Shown here in pieces: positions 1 through 5,519 of a DNA stretch of 7,726 nucleotides (position 1 is the first letter of the stretch; each line of letters begins with the position of its first letter). The notes beneath the pieces are model-generated. The model was not told where the DNA came from. It ran no database searches and saw only the letters and a list, made by a program, of their open reading frames with translations. The position numbers were made by a program, and so were the translations under genes. The DNA comes from Bacillota bacterium (GTDB lineage Bacteria > Bacillota > Clostridia > Oscillospirales > QAMX01), in the NCBI GenBank assembly GCA_029778935.1, contig JAKPBM010000414.1, forward strand, positions 1 through 7,726, given 5' to 3'.

Positions 1-87
1 CAACCCGTAAAACCAGGACTCGTAATCGACAAACGCAACAATCCGCTTTTCTTTTCCGTTTTTCTTTCGAAGCATCCGGATCCACAT
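1..87 (-). CDS. Partial CDS (N-terminus), possible NYN/PIN-like domain protein
   Basis: Only the first 29 codons are in the window; the gene continues past the left edge. The ATG at 87-85 follows a purine-rich AAAGGGGGGA ribosome binding site, and a sigma-A-like promoter lies about 55 bases upstream. The visible peptide begins with a basic stretch (MWIRMLRKKNGKEKR), followed by a hydrophobic beta strand ending in acidic residues, IVAFVDYESWFYGL. A first strand of the type 'hydrophobic-FVD-x-E/N' is typical of NYN (LabA/DUF88-like) PIN-fold ribonucleases, in which this Asp is a metal ligand. That assignment is inference from about 14 residues. An alternative in-frame ATG lies at 75-73. The gene lies downstream of dpaB on the same strand, but a terminator separates them, so it is probably transcribed independently. 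Confidence 0.55.
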   Translation of the reverse strand, partial: MWIRMLRKKNGKEKRIVAFVDYESWFYGL

Positions 88-142
88 TCCCCCCTTTCTT
101 TCTGATAAATTTTGGGCTTTGCTTTTTCCCTTTCTCCTTATC

Positions 143-171
143 ATTTTACCACGTTTTCATAAAAACAGCAA
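143..171 (-). promoter_or_regulatory. Sigma-A-like promoter for the partial left-edge gene
   Basis: On the minus strand a -35 TTGCTG (171-166) and a -10 TAAAAT (148-143) are separated by exactly 17 bases. Transcription would start near 136, leaving a leader of about 50 bases before the ATG at 87. It lies just downstream of the dpaB terminator. Confidence 0.5.
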
Positions 172-180
172 GGAGTCGCA

Positions 181-209
181 TAAAAATCGCCCGGCGATTT
201 GCCGGGCGC
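181..209 (-). terminator. Rho-independent terminator of the dpaAB operon
   Basis: An 8-bp perfect GC-rich stem (188-195 with 201-208, CGCCCGGC/GCCGGGCG) closes a 5-base loop. On the minus strand it is followed by ATTTTTA. It begins only a few bases after the dpaB stop codon. Confidence 0.85.
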
Positions 210-215
210 TTTACG

Positions 216-827
216 CTAGTCGAGGGGGCCTGTCATAATCGGCTGCAGTTGACGCCCTTCCAATGCCGCTAAAATCGTCTGCGGAATCAGGCTGTAATCG
301 GCGATGACGGAGGTGGGCTTTCCGTTGGGGTTATCCTGCCGGAACGGCACAAAGTATATGTTCTTGCGGGCAAGCAGCAGCCCGATGTTTCTTGCATTGC
401 CGGACAGCGCGTCGTTTGTGGATATGGCCAAAATCACCGGCTTGCCGTTCCGAAGCAGCGACTTGGCCGCAAGCAAAACCGGCGTATCCACAATGCCGTT
501 GGCCATTTTGGCAATCGAGTTGCCGGTCATCGGGGCGACGACTATCACGTCAACCAGCCCCTTCGGGCCGATGGGCTCGGCGTCCTGAATCGTCGCGACG
601 ACGGGATGCCCGGTGATGCGATGTAATTCGTTTTTGAAGTGTTCCGCTGTTCCGAACCGCGTATCCATGTTGGCCGCGTTATAGCTCATGATGGGAAGCA
701 CGTCGCAGCCTAAGTTTACCAGCCGCTGCACTTCCACCAGAATTTCGTCAAATGTGCAGAAGGAGCCGCAGAGGGCAAACCCCACGCGGAGGCCTTTCAG
801 CTTTTCCAGTTCGGTATCCTTTTTCAA
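216..827 (-). CDS. dpaB: Dipicolinate synthase subunit B
   Basis: This is the flavoprotein-fold subunit of dipicolinate synthase, which acts with DpaA in the sporulating mother cell to convert dihydrodipicolinate (an intermediate of lysine synthesis) to dipicolinic acid. The 203-aa length is close to SpoVFB of Bacillus (about 200). Recognisable family segments are the N-terminal strand RVGFALCGSFCTF (residues 14-26), DTRFG (55-59), AEPIGPK (83-89), the flavoprotein-like APMTGNSIAKMANGIVDTP (98-116), STNDALSGNARNIGLL (136-151) and KNIYFVPFRQDNP (155-167). The TTG start at 827-825 is chosen because it overlaps the dpaA stop (TTGA) and lies 8 bases after a GGGAGG site. A longer reading to 926 would only add translated dpaA out of frame. 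The gene is translationally coupled to dpaA. Confidence 0.93.
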   Translation of the reverse strand: MKKDTELEKLKGLRVGFALCGSFCTFDEILVEVQRLVNLGCDVLPIMSYNAANMDTRFGTAEHFKNELHRITGHPVVATIQDAEPIGPKGLVDVIVVAPMTGNSIAKMANGIVDTPVLLAAKSLLRNGKPVILAISTNDALSGNARNIGLLLARKNIYFVPFRQDNPNGKPTSVIADYSLIPQTILAALEGRQLQPIMTGPLD

Positions 828-1690
828 GGCTCTTCCTCCCGTTCCTTGATGATGTTGTAGACAGTGGTTTTGATGATGTGGCCCGCTGTGGCCGGCGCCA
901 CCTTGCCCGGAAGCGACAGCGCCCATATGACCCGTTTGGAAAGTTTCGCCGCCGCCTCAAAGTCCACGCCGCCGGGCCGCGACGCCAAGTCGATAATCAG
1001 GCAGTCGTCGGAGATTTCTTCCAACAGCGGTTTTGTTAATAGCGTTGCGGGTACGGTGTTGAATATCACCTGGAATCCGCCCAGATGCCCGGCCAGTTCC
1101 CTGCTGTGAATGGCCGTATAGCCCATGGCCTCGATCCAGGCAAGGTCCGATGCCTTTCGCGCCGAAACAGTCACCTTAGCGCCCATGTGGTGAAGGATGT
1201 TCGACAGGACTTTGCCGATTCTGCCAAAGCCCATCACCAGAATGCTGGCGCCGTGAATCGTAAACGGTGTTTCTTCCATGCAAATCTGGATAGCGCCTTC
1301 GGCAGAGGGGATGGCGTTTAAGATGCTCAATTCTTCCCGTAAGCCGTAGTCGATCAGCTCCAGCTTCCGTTCTTTGGCCATCTGCGCCAGTTCAGGCAGG
1401 ACGCGCCCCGCCACCACCAGCGCCGTTTTGGGCACAGCGTCAAGCACTTCTTCCGGCGAAATCTGCTCCGCCGCAAAGGGCGCGTTGAGCCAGCCCTGCT
1501 CGTTCTGCGACGGAAACGGCAAAATGACCACGTCGGCCATCCCCACCGCTTTGGCGATGGTTTTCTCCGGCCGCGGGCCGTCCCCTTCGCATTTGTCAAA
1601 CCCAAACAGGCGGACTGTATGCCCGTCGGCTGCAAGCTCTCTGGCGAGCCAGATTTGCCGGGCATCTCCGCCGATGACTGCGAATTGCAT
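824..1690 (-). CDS. dpaA: Dipicolinate synthase subunit A
   Basis: This is the NAD(P)-type, Rossmann-fold subunit of dipicolinate synthase, which produces dipicolinic acid for the spore core. The 288 aa compare with about 297 in Bacillus SpoVFA. The N-terminus QFAVIGGDARQIWLAREL (residues 2-19) matches the DpaA N-terminal domain. Other segments are NAIPSAEGAI (125-134), the nucleotide-binding loop GFGRIG (154-159), DLASRPGGVDF (234-244) and LPGKVAPATAGHII (260-273). The ATG at 1690 is preferred because GGGGTGA lies ideally upstream of it; a GTG at 1699 would add three residues but places its only purine-rich sequence (GGAAG) rather far away. dpaA overlaps dpaB. No lysine-pathway genes (asd, dapG, dapA), which follow spoVFAB in Bacillus, are present here. 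Confidence 0.93.
   Translation of the reverse strand: MQFAVIGGDARQIWLARELAADGHTVRLFGFDKCEGDGPRPEKTIAKAVGMADVVILPFPSQNEQGWLNAPFAAEQISPEEVLDAVPKTALVVAGRVLPELAQMAKERKLELIDYGLREELSILNAIPSAEGAIQICMEETPFTIHGASILVMGFGRIGKVLSNILHHMGAKVTVSARKASDLAWIEAMGYTAIHSRELAGHLGGFQVIFNTVPATLLTKPLLEEISDDCLIIDLASRPGGVDFEAAAKLSKRVIWALSLPGKVAPATAGHIIKTTVYNIIKEREEEP
835..840 (-). promoter_or_regulatory. Ribosome binding site fixing the TTG start of dpaB
   Basis: GGGAGG on the minus strand, inside the 3' end of dpaA, lies 7-8 bases before the TTG at 827. It is the only strong site near the start of the conserved reading frame and supports a non-ATG start. Confidence 0.75.
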
Positions 1691-1721
1691 ATTGTTCACC
1701 CCGTTATTTCTTCCGTTACCC

Positions 1722-1750
1722 CATTCTATTCAAAGCTTGCCCTCGGGGTT
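1722..1750 (-). promoter_or_regulatory. Candidate sigma-K-like promoter upstream of dpaA
   Basis: On the minus strand AACC (1750-1747) lies 16 bases before AATAGAATG (1730-1722). This loosely matches the sigma-K pattern mACm - 16/17 - CATAnnnTA, with two mismatches in the -10. The Bacillus spoVF operon is known to be sigma-K dependent, so the position is sensible, but the match is degenerate. Confidence 0.3.
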
Positions 1751-1782
1751 CCTTGTCCTTTGGGCGAAAAAAGCGGTTGGGT

Positions 1783-1811
1783 TTGCGTAAGGAACATTCT
1801 TGGGGTATAAT
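1783..1811 (+). promoter_or_regulatory. Sigma-A promoter of the phosphatase operon
   Basis: TTGCGT (1783-1788) and a consensus -10 TATAAT (1806-1811) are separated by 17 bases. Transcription would begin near 1818, about 30 bases before the ATG at 1849. The -10 covers the upstream in-frame ATG at 1810, which rules that start out if this promoter is used. Confidence 0.7.
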
Positions 1812-1848
1812 GTACGTATGCGTAAAAACTAAGTTCAAAGAAGGCGAT

Positions 1849-2640
1849 ATGGTGCTTACAAAACTGGAAGAAGCGGCCCGCAAAGCGGGCGAAATCATGC
1901 TTTCCGCCGCCAGGCAGGACCTGCAGGCCGAAGAAAAGGAAGGCGACCACAACCCCGTAACCGTCTATGACAAAAAAATACAAGCTTTTCTGCAGGAACA
2001 GCTCTATTCCCTCTGCCCTTCCGCCGGGTTCTTAGGCGAAGAGGGCGACACCAGCTGCGACGTAAACGGCCTGTACTGGGTCGTGGACCCCATCGACGGC
2101 ACGTCCAACTTCATCCACGACTACCGCCAGAGCACCGTCTCCATCGCCCTGTACGAGGGCGAAACCCCCGTGCTGGCGGTGGTGGCGAACCCTTATCAAA
2201 ACGAAGTGTTTACCGCCGAGAAAGGAAAAGGCGCTTATGTAAACGGCAAACCCATACGGGTGTCCAAACGCCCGGTGGAATCGGCTCTCATCGGCTTTGG
2301 CACAACGCCCTACGAGCGGAAATTCGCCGATTTCACCTTTGAAGCGGCCAAGCGGGCCTATCTGCCCGTCCGCGACATCCGGAGAAGCGGCAGCGCGGCG
2401 CTGGACCTGGCGCACATCGCCTGCGGGCGGCTGGACGGGTTCTTTGAAGCAAGGCTCTCCTTCTGGGACTTTGCCGCCGGCCGCCTGTTAATCGAAGAGG
2501 CGGGCGGCGTTGCGTCCGATTTTGCCGGCGCGCCCCTTCCCCGGCAGCGAAGCAGCGTTTTAGCGGGCAATCTAGAGGTGTATCCCTTCCTTCGGGAGGT
2601 CATTGCCGGCGTTTCGGCAGATTGGGCGGGTCTTGTATGA
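1849..2640 (+). CDS. Inositol monophosphatase family protein
   Basis: This is a Mg2+-dependent, lithium-sensitive-type sugar/nucleotide phosphatase of the IMPase/SuhB/CysQ superfamily, probably cytoplasmic. The length of 263 aa matches SuhB-like enzymes. Both signature motifs are present: GEEG (63-66), then WVVDPIDGTSNFIH (77-90) with metal ligands D80 and D83, and the C-terminal WDFAAGRLLIEEAGG (206-220) with D207. D41 in VTVYDKK corresponds to the active-site Asp after the first helix, and E64 to the metal-binding Glu. All expected catalytic residues are therefore intact. The substrate (inositol phosphate, PAP, fructose bisphosphate or NADP) cannot be decided from motifs. ATG 1849 is chosen because AAAGAAGG precedes it and because a consensus promoter overlaps the upstream in-frame starts (1753, 1810). 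The stop overlaps the start of the next gene (ATGA). Confidence 0.9.
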   Translation: MVLTKLEEAARKAGEIMLSAARQDLQAEEKEGDHNPVTVYDKKIQAFLQEQLYSLCPSAGFLGEEGDTSCDVNGLYWVVDPIDGTSNFIHDYRQSTVSIALYEGETPVLAVVANPYQNEVFTAEKGKGAYVNGKPIRVSKRPVESALIGFGTTPYERKFADFTFEAAKRAYLPVRDIRRSGSAALDLAHIACGRLDGFFEARLSFWDFAAGRLLIEEAGGVASDFAGAPLPRQRSSVLAGNLEVYPFLREVIAGVSADWAGLV

Positions 2641-3575
2641 AGTTTCTGCACGTTTTGAGCGAACTGCGCTCGCCTTTTTGGGACAGTGTGTTTCTCATTC
2701 TCACGGAATTTGGCGGCGAAATCCTCTTTACCGTGTTCATCATGGTTACGCTTTGGTGCCTTGACCGCCGGGCGGGGTACTGGATGTTCTTTGCCTGGAT
2801 TTTTGGAAGCGCCAGCAGCCAGTTTTTGAAAGTGTGCTGCGCCGTTCCTCGCCCCTGGGTGCGGGACCCGGCGTTTTCGCCGGTGGAAGAGGCCATCGCC
2901 GACGCCGGCGGCTACTCTTTCCCCAGCGGGCACACCCAGTCCGCCGCGGGGTTATACGGCTCCGCCTTTGTGTTCATAAAACGCAGGTGGCTGCGGGCGG
3001 TATTTGTGGTGCTTACGCTGCTTACGGGGATTTCCCGCATGTACTTAGGGGTGCACACGCCTGCCGACGTGGCAGTGGGGCTTCTCATCGGTGTGCTGCC
3101 GGTCGTGTACATGGGATTGGCGGTGAGAGCGGGCAGCGAAACAGCCTGGCGGAAAGCGGCGCAGGGATTGCTGCTTTTGCTTTGCGGGGCGTTTCTGCTC
3201 TATTGCCTGCTGTCCGGCAGGGCCAAGGACGCGCCCGACGAGTTTTTCCTGGAAGGCCTGTCCAACGCCTGGAAACTGGCGGGGGCGGCGGTCGGGTTTG
3301 TTATCAGCTGGGCGTGGGCGCAGAAGCACCCGTATGAGACGAAAGCCCCCTTGCCTGCGCAGGTGCTGAAGTGTTTGGTTGGCGGCGCGATTGCGCTGGG
3401 CATTAAATCGGGGCTGAAAGCGCCTTTGCTGCTTTTGTTTGGCGGCAGCGCCGCGGCCGACGGGTTACGGTATTTCCTGCTGGCGGTCTTTGCCTGCCTG
3501 CTTTGGCCTAAGACGTTTTCGTTTTGGAACAAGCTGATAAAGCCGTCAAAAAAGGCAAACGGCAAGACGGCGTGA
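2637..3575 (+). CDS. PAP2-family membrane phosphatase
   Basis: This is an integral membrane phosphatase of the type-2 phosphatidic acid phosphatase family, whose members act on phosphatidate, phosphatidylglycerol phosphate or undecaprenyl pyrophosphate. All three catalytic motifs are present: K-x6-RP at K65-P73 (KVCCAVPRP), PSGH at 96-99, and S-R-x5-H-x3-D at 133-144 (SRMYLGVHTPAD), which carries the nucleophilic His140. Hydrophobic stretches suggest roughly seven to nine membrane segments, including near residues 17-40, 47-64, 102-114, 119-132, 145-163, 177-192, 214-228, 246-268 and 278-291. The protein is 312 aa, longer than minimal PAP2 enzymes owing to the C-terminal membrane half beyond the catalytic core. 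The ATG overlaps the upstream stop (ATGA), and the ribosome binding site is weak, so translation is probably coupled to the IMPase-family gene. The substrate is not determinable; the pairing suggests phosphate-ester or lipid metabolism. Confidence 0.88.
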   Translation: MKFLHVLSELRSPFWDSVFLILTEFGGEILFTVFIMVTLWCLDRRAGYWMFFAWIFGSASSQFLKVCCAVPRPWVRDPAFSPVEEAIADAGGYSFPSGHTQSAAGLYGSAFVFIKRRWLRAVFVVLTLLTGISRMYLGVHTPADVAVGLLIGVLPVVYMGLAVRAGSETAWRKAAQGLLLLLCGAFLLYCLLSGRAKDAPDEFFLEGLSNAWKLAGAAVGFVISWAWAQKHPYETKAPLPAQVLKCLVGGAIALGIKSGLKAPLLLLFGGSAAADGLRYFLLAVFACLLWPKTFSFWNKLIKPSKKANGKTA

Positions 3576-3669
3576 CGGGTACTCGGCGCATTGGCCGAAT
3601 GCGGAAAGCATAACGCTTAACCCGGAATTTGGCTTGTCATACCCGTAAACCAATGCATTTGATACACAA

Positions 3670-3697
3670 AAAGAGGGCGCAGTAACGCGCCCTCTTT
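3670..3697. terminator. Bidirectional terminator between the PAP2 and SLOG genes
   Basis: An 11-bp perfect stem (3670-3680, AAAGAGGGCGC, with 3687-3697) closes a 6-base loop. Read on the minus strand the stem runs into TTTTTGTGT, a good U-tract, so it can end the SLOG transcript. On the plus strand the U-tract is partly inside the stem (CTCTTTGCTATTTC), and it may also end the phosphatase operon. Confidence 0.8.
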
Positions 3698-3804
3698 GCT
3701 ATTTCAAGTACCTATTGCAAACTGAACCGACATCCGCCAACGGGAAGCGCCTGCTAATGACATACGCCGGCCGTTTGTCTTTGCACCATACCAGACCCCT
3801 GCTT

Positions 3805-3833
3805 TTGATTTACATACAAGACAATATCATAAT
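3805..3833 (+). promoter_or_regulatory. Orphan sigma-A-like promoter, antisense to the SLOG gene
   Basis: TTGATT (3805-3810) and CATAAT (3828-3833) are spaced 17 bases apart on the plus strand, in an AT-rich pocket. No plus-strand gene follows. A transcript from about 3840 would run antisense into the 3' end of the SLOG gene. AT-rich sequence can produce such matches by chance. Confidence 0.25.
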
Positions 3834-3914
3834 TAACTATCATCTTCATCTGCCGCGGCAGGCAGCCCGCCTGCGCTTCGTGCACCCATGTTCCAACAGC
3901 GTTCCATCCCGCAA

Positions 3915-4397
3915 CTACACGGCGTGATGCGCCACGTTGATCAGCGCAAGCCCTTCCCTTTCCGCACAGGCGACAGTATAAGCCGTACCGCCGTTGGACT
4001 TCGTTAAATAGCAAAGGCAATACCTGCTGTTGGTCACCAGCCGGCGGTTCCGTTCGTGCATGCAGCCGACCACGTACGTCGGCGAAGCGTACTCCACGTA
4101 GTCCGCCAGTTCCAGTATCCTTCGATACTTGGCCGCGTCCCTTTCGTTCCACCGGTCCGCCTGTTCGGGACAGGGCAGCATCAGGTGCAGCCGGATATGG
4201 GGGAACTTTTTCTTCATCGCCAGCACGGTCTCCGCCGCCAGCATATCAAACCCCAGCGCCCCGCCGGCCCAGAACACCTCCACGCCCCGTTCCACAATCA
4301 GCCGTTCCACCAGGTACGCAAGTTTTTTGGCGATGGCTTCCCTCTCTTCGGCCGGGATGATCCTATGTCCCGTAAAACAACAGGACTTTTCCCGCAC
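3915..4397 (-). CDS. SLOG family (DUF1273/YpsA-like) protein
   Basis: This 160-aa protein has the SLOG (LOG/DprA-like Rossmannoid) fold expected of YpsA/DUF1273 relatives. The first strand CCFTGHR (6-12) is the hallmark. It is followed by the glycine-rich GGALGFDMLAAE (45-56), the strand HLMLPCPEQADRW (71-83), M-x2-RN-x2-LV-x-NS (113-124) and the late loop GGTAYTV (136-142). SLOG proteins bind nucleotides or nucleotide-like ligands; the reaction of this stand-alone type is unknown, and no partner gene is adjacent. The GTG at 4397 is chosen because GGAGG lies 8 bases upstream; earlier in-frame ATG codons (up to 4640) precede the promoter and give non-family sequence. At 160 aa it is slightly shorter than B. 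subtilis YpsA (about 180). Confidence 0.88.
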   Translation of the reverse strand: MREKSCCFTGHRIIPAEEREAIAKKLAYLVERLIVERGVEVFWAGGALGFDMLAAETVLAMKKKFPHIRLHLMLPCPEQADRWNERDAAKYRRILELADYVEYASPTYVVGCMHERNRRLVTNSRYCLCYLTKSNGGTAYTVACAEREGLALINVAHHAV

Positions 4398-4405
4398 GAA
4401 CACCG

Positions 4406-4410
4406 CCTCC
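4406..4410 (-). promoter_or_regulatory. Ribosome binding site fixing the GTG start of the SLOG gene
   Basis: GGAGG on the minus strand lies 8 bases before GTG 4397. A second in-frame GTG at 4403 lies only 2 bases from the site and is too close to be used. Confidence 0.75.
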
Positions 4411-4428
4411 TGCAAGGAAGTTTCTTTT

Positions 4429-4457
4429 ATTTTAGTCAATCGCTTCCGAAAAAACAA
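4429..4457 (-). promoter_or_regulatory. Sigma-A-like promoter of the SLOG gene
   Basis: On the minus strand TTGTTT (4457-4452) and TAAAAT (4434-4429) are 17 bases apart. The predicted start near 4422 gives a leader of about 25 bases ending in the GGAGG site. This fits independent transcription of the SLOG gene. Confidence 0.6.
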
Positions 4458-4522
4458 GCCCCTCACCTCAAACGCCAATACAATTGTTCGTTTTTGCCAG
4501 TGTAGCACGATGAGCGTGTTGA

Positions 4523-4558
4523 AAATTCGCGAATTTCGGCGGAGTGCGCTAAATTCGC
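4523..4558. repeat. Cluster of AAATTCGC palindromic elements
   Basis: A perfect 14-bp palindrome AAATTCGCGAATTT spans 4523-4536. A third copy of the half-site, AAATTCGC, occurs at 4551-4558 and is inverted relative to the second, forming 8-bp arms 14 bases apart. The cluster lies 65-130 bases upstream of the SLOG promoter. It looks like an operator or binding-site array, but no regulator gene is visible in the window. Confidence 0.5.
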
Positions 4559-4575
4559 CGGTCCGGTTGCGTGAA

Positions 4576-4611
4576 AAGGGCTTGCCGCCGTTATTGTGGC
4601 AGCAAGCCCTT
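4576..4611 (-). terminator. Terminator downstream of the SSB-like gene
   Basis: A 10-bp perfect stem AAGGGCTTGC (4576-4585) with GCAAGCCCTT (4602-4611) is extended, after one mismatch, by three more pairs. On the minus strand it is followed by TTTT in total (CCCTTTTCAC). It lies about 230 bases past the stop of the SSB-like gene and insulates the SLOG promoter region. Confidence 0.7.
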
Positions 4612-4838
4612 GTATCGTTATATGATATGGCTGTAAACACCGCATGTGCGTGTCTGGGCGGGTGCCTGCCTGCACGAAATTACACATAATGGGTTTATGA
4701 GATGTATTTCCGTGAACCTTACCGGCCGAATCAAAGCCTACCGCCATTCATGCAGGCAAAAGCGCGAACCGTCACGGATTCGGGTGATCAATGGCGCACC
4801 CTCAACCTTCCTCAACACGTTCAATATTCGCGCTGACC
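4612..4838. other. Non-coding 3' region of the SSB-like transcript
   Basis: These 227 bases lie between the stop of the SSB-like gene and its terminator. No reading frame has a ribosome binding site or recognisable product, and no RNA gene could be recognised. Confidence 0.4.
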
Positions 4839-5459
4839 TTACTCGGTCACCGGCTCTATGGCCGAAACCTCCGCGACGGACACCTCGTACGCGGTTTTCA
4901 CTATGTCTCCTTCTTCCGTTCGTTTGATGTACTCTCGGCTTTGCACCCGGCCTTTGCAGGAAATGGTCGTGCCGGTAGTAAATTCGCTGGCCGTTTTGGC
5001 GTTTTTGCCCCAGAGAATTAAGGGCAGAAAGTCCGACCGGCCGTATTTTCTGCGGGAAGCCAGCATCACGTCGCACAGTTCCCTTCCCAAAGGCGTGATG
5101 CGGTAGACCGGGGGCTTGCAAAGGGTGCCCGTCAGCTCGATGCGGTTTTCGGGCGGGCCGTCCTCTTTCAGAATGCTTTTTGCCAGGATGGAAAGAATCA
5201 GGCGGCTTTTCCCGTTCTCCACGTGGTTGCAGGAACGCATGGAACCTTCCACCGTAACGGTATCACCGGCGGCAAAGGGCGTTTTCTCCAGTTCCTCCTC
5301 CGCCACCAGCACATTAAGCGTGTCCGTCCGGCCCGACAGCCGTTCCACGCAGATGGGAAAGGTGTAAAACCTTCGGCCGCCGGCCGTATGGGAATACACC
5401 GGGTCGGTCACGGCCTCTCCCCTGAGGAATACCGCATTGATGTCTTCGCCCTGTTTCAT
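4839..5459 (-). CDS. Tandem OB-fold single-stranded DNA-binding-like protein
   Basis: This 206-aa protein appears to contain two OB folds in a row. The second (about 106-204) resembles bacterial SSB: NRIELTGTLCKPPVYRITP (105-123), an RRKYGRSDFLPLILWGK core (136-152), then GTTISCKGRVQSREY (163-177). The first (about 8-95) has the same plan: NAVFLRGEAVTDPVYSHT (8-25), RRFYTFPICVERLSGR (29-44), then GDTVTVEGSMRSCNH (65-79). The likely role is single-strand DNA binding in repair or recombination, but it lacks the acidic DDDIPF-type tail of housekeeping SSB and is a paralogue rather than the main SSB. The ATG at 5459 follows AAGGGTGA, which lies in a large hairpin. It is the last gene of the minus-strand train downstream of radA. 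Confidence 0.78.
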   Translation of the reverse strand: MKQGEDINAVFLRGEAVTDPVYSHTAGGRRFYTFPICVERLSGRTDTLNVLVAEEELEKTPFAAGDTVTVEGSMRSCNHVENGKSRLILSILAKSILKEDGPPENRIELTGTLCKPPVYRITPLGRELCDVMLASRRKYGRSDFLPLILWGKNAKTASEFTTGTTISCKGRVQSREYIKRTEEGDIVKTAYEVSVAEVSAIEPVTE

Positions 5460-5468
5460 TTGTTCTCA

Positions 5469-5514
5469 CCCTTTTCTCAATTTTCCTTTGGTACAAGGTA
5501 TATTGAGAAAAGGG
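5469..5514 (-). promoter_or_regulatory. RBS-overlapping hairpin in front of the SSB-like gene
   Basis: A 13-bp perfect inverted repeat (5469-5481, with 5502-5514) flanks a loop that itself has a 4-bp stem (5485-5488 with 5495-5498) after a symmetric 3/3 internal loop. On the minus strand the arms read CCCTTTTCTCAAT and ATTGAGAAAAGGG; the last GGG is part of the AAGGGTGA ribosome binding site. No T-run follows on either strand, so it is not an intrinsic terminator. It could hide the ribosome binding site, be an RNase cleavage site, or be a protein operator. Confidence 0.7.
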
Positions 5515-5519
5515 CTGTT

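Larger units (their letters stand above)
3576..3914. other. Intergenic region between convergent genes
   Basis: There is no convincing gene in these 339 bases. They hold small inverted repeats just after the PAP2 stop, a strong bidirectional hairpin at 3670-3697, an AT-rich pocket (3800-3850) with a plus-strand promoter-like pair, and a GC palindrome CTGCCGCGGCAG at 3850-3861. Reading frames crossing the region lack ribosome binding sites and recognisable protein sequence. Confidence 0.6.

Noticed and set aside
828..926. ATG at 926 as the start of dpaB
   Set aside because: The extra residues are dpaA read in another frame (GGAGHSGPHHQNH-type sequence); the TTG at 827 has the RBS and matches the family length.
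1374..1790. Plus-strand open frame of 138 codons opposite dpaA
   Set aside because: It is antisense to strongly conserved dpaA and has no recognisable protein features.
1753..1848. Longer N-terminus for the IMPase-family protein (starts at 1753 or 1810)
   Set aside because: A consensus TATAAT at 1806-1811 overlaps it, and the added residues do not fit the family N-terminus.
2358..2933. Minus-strand open frame of 191 codons opposite the two phosphatases
   Set aside because: The plus-strand frames carry intact catalytic motifs on both sides; this frame has Arg/Lys/Pro-rich shadow composition.
3850..3861. GC palindrome CTGCCGCGGCAG as a terminator of the SLOG gene
   Set aside because: It has no loop to speak of and no T-run on either strand; the hairpin at 3670-3697 is a far better candidate.
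3754..3914. Possible small minus-strand gene after the SLOG stop
   Set aside because: Candidate ATG codons lack a ribosome binding site, and the peptide has no recognisable features.
4398..4640. N-terminal extension of the SLOG protein to the ATG at 4640
   Set aside because: It crosses the gene's own promoter and the palindrome cluster, and the SLOG domain starts directly after GTG 4397.
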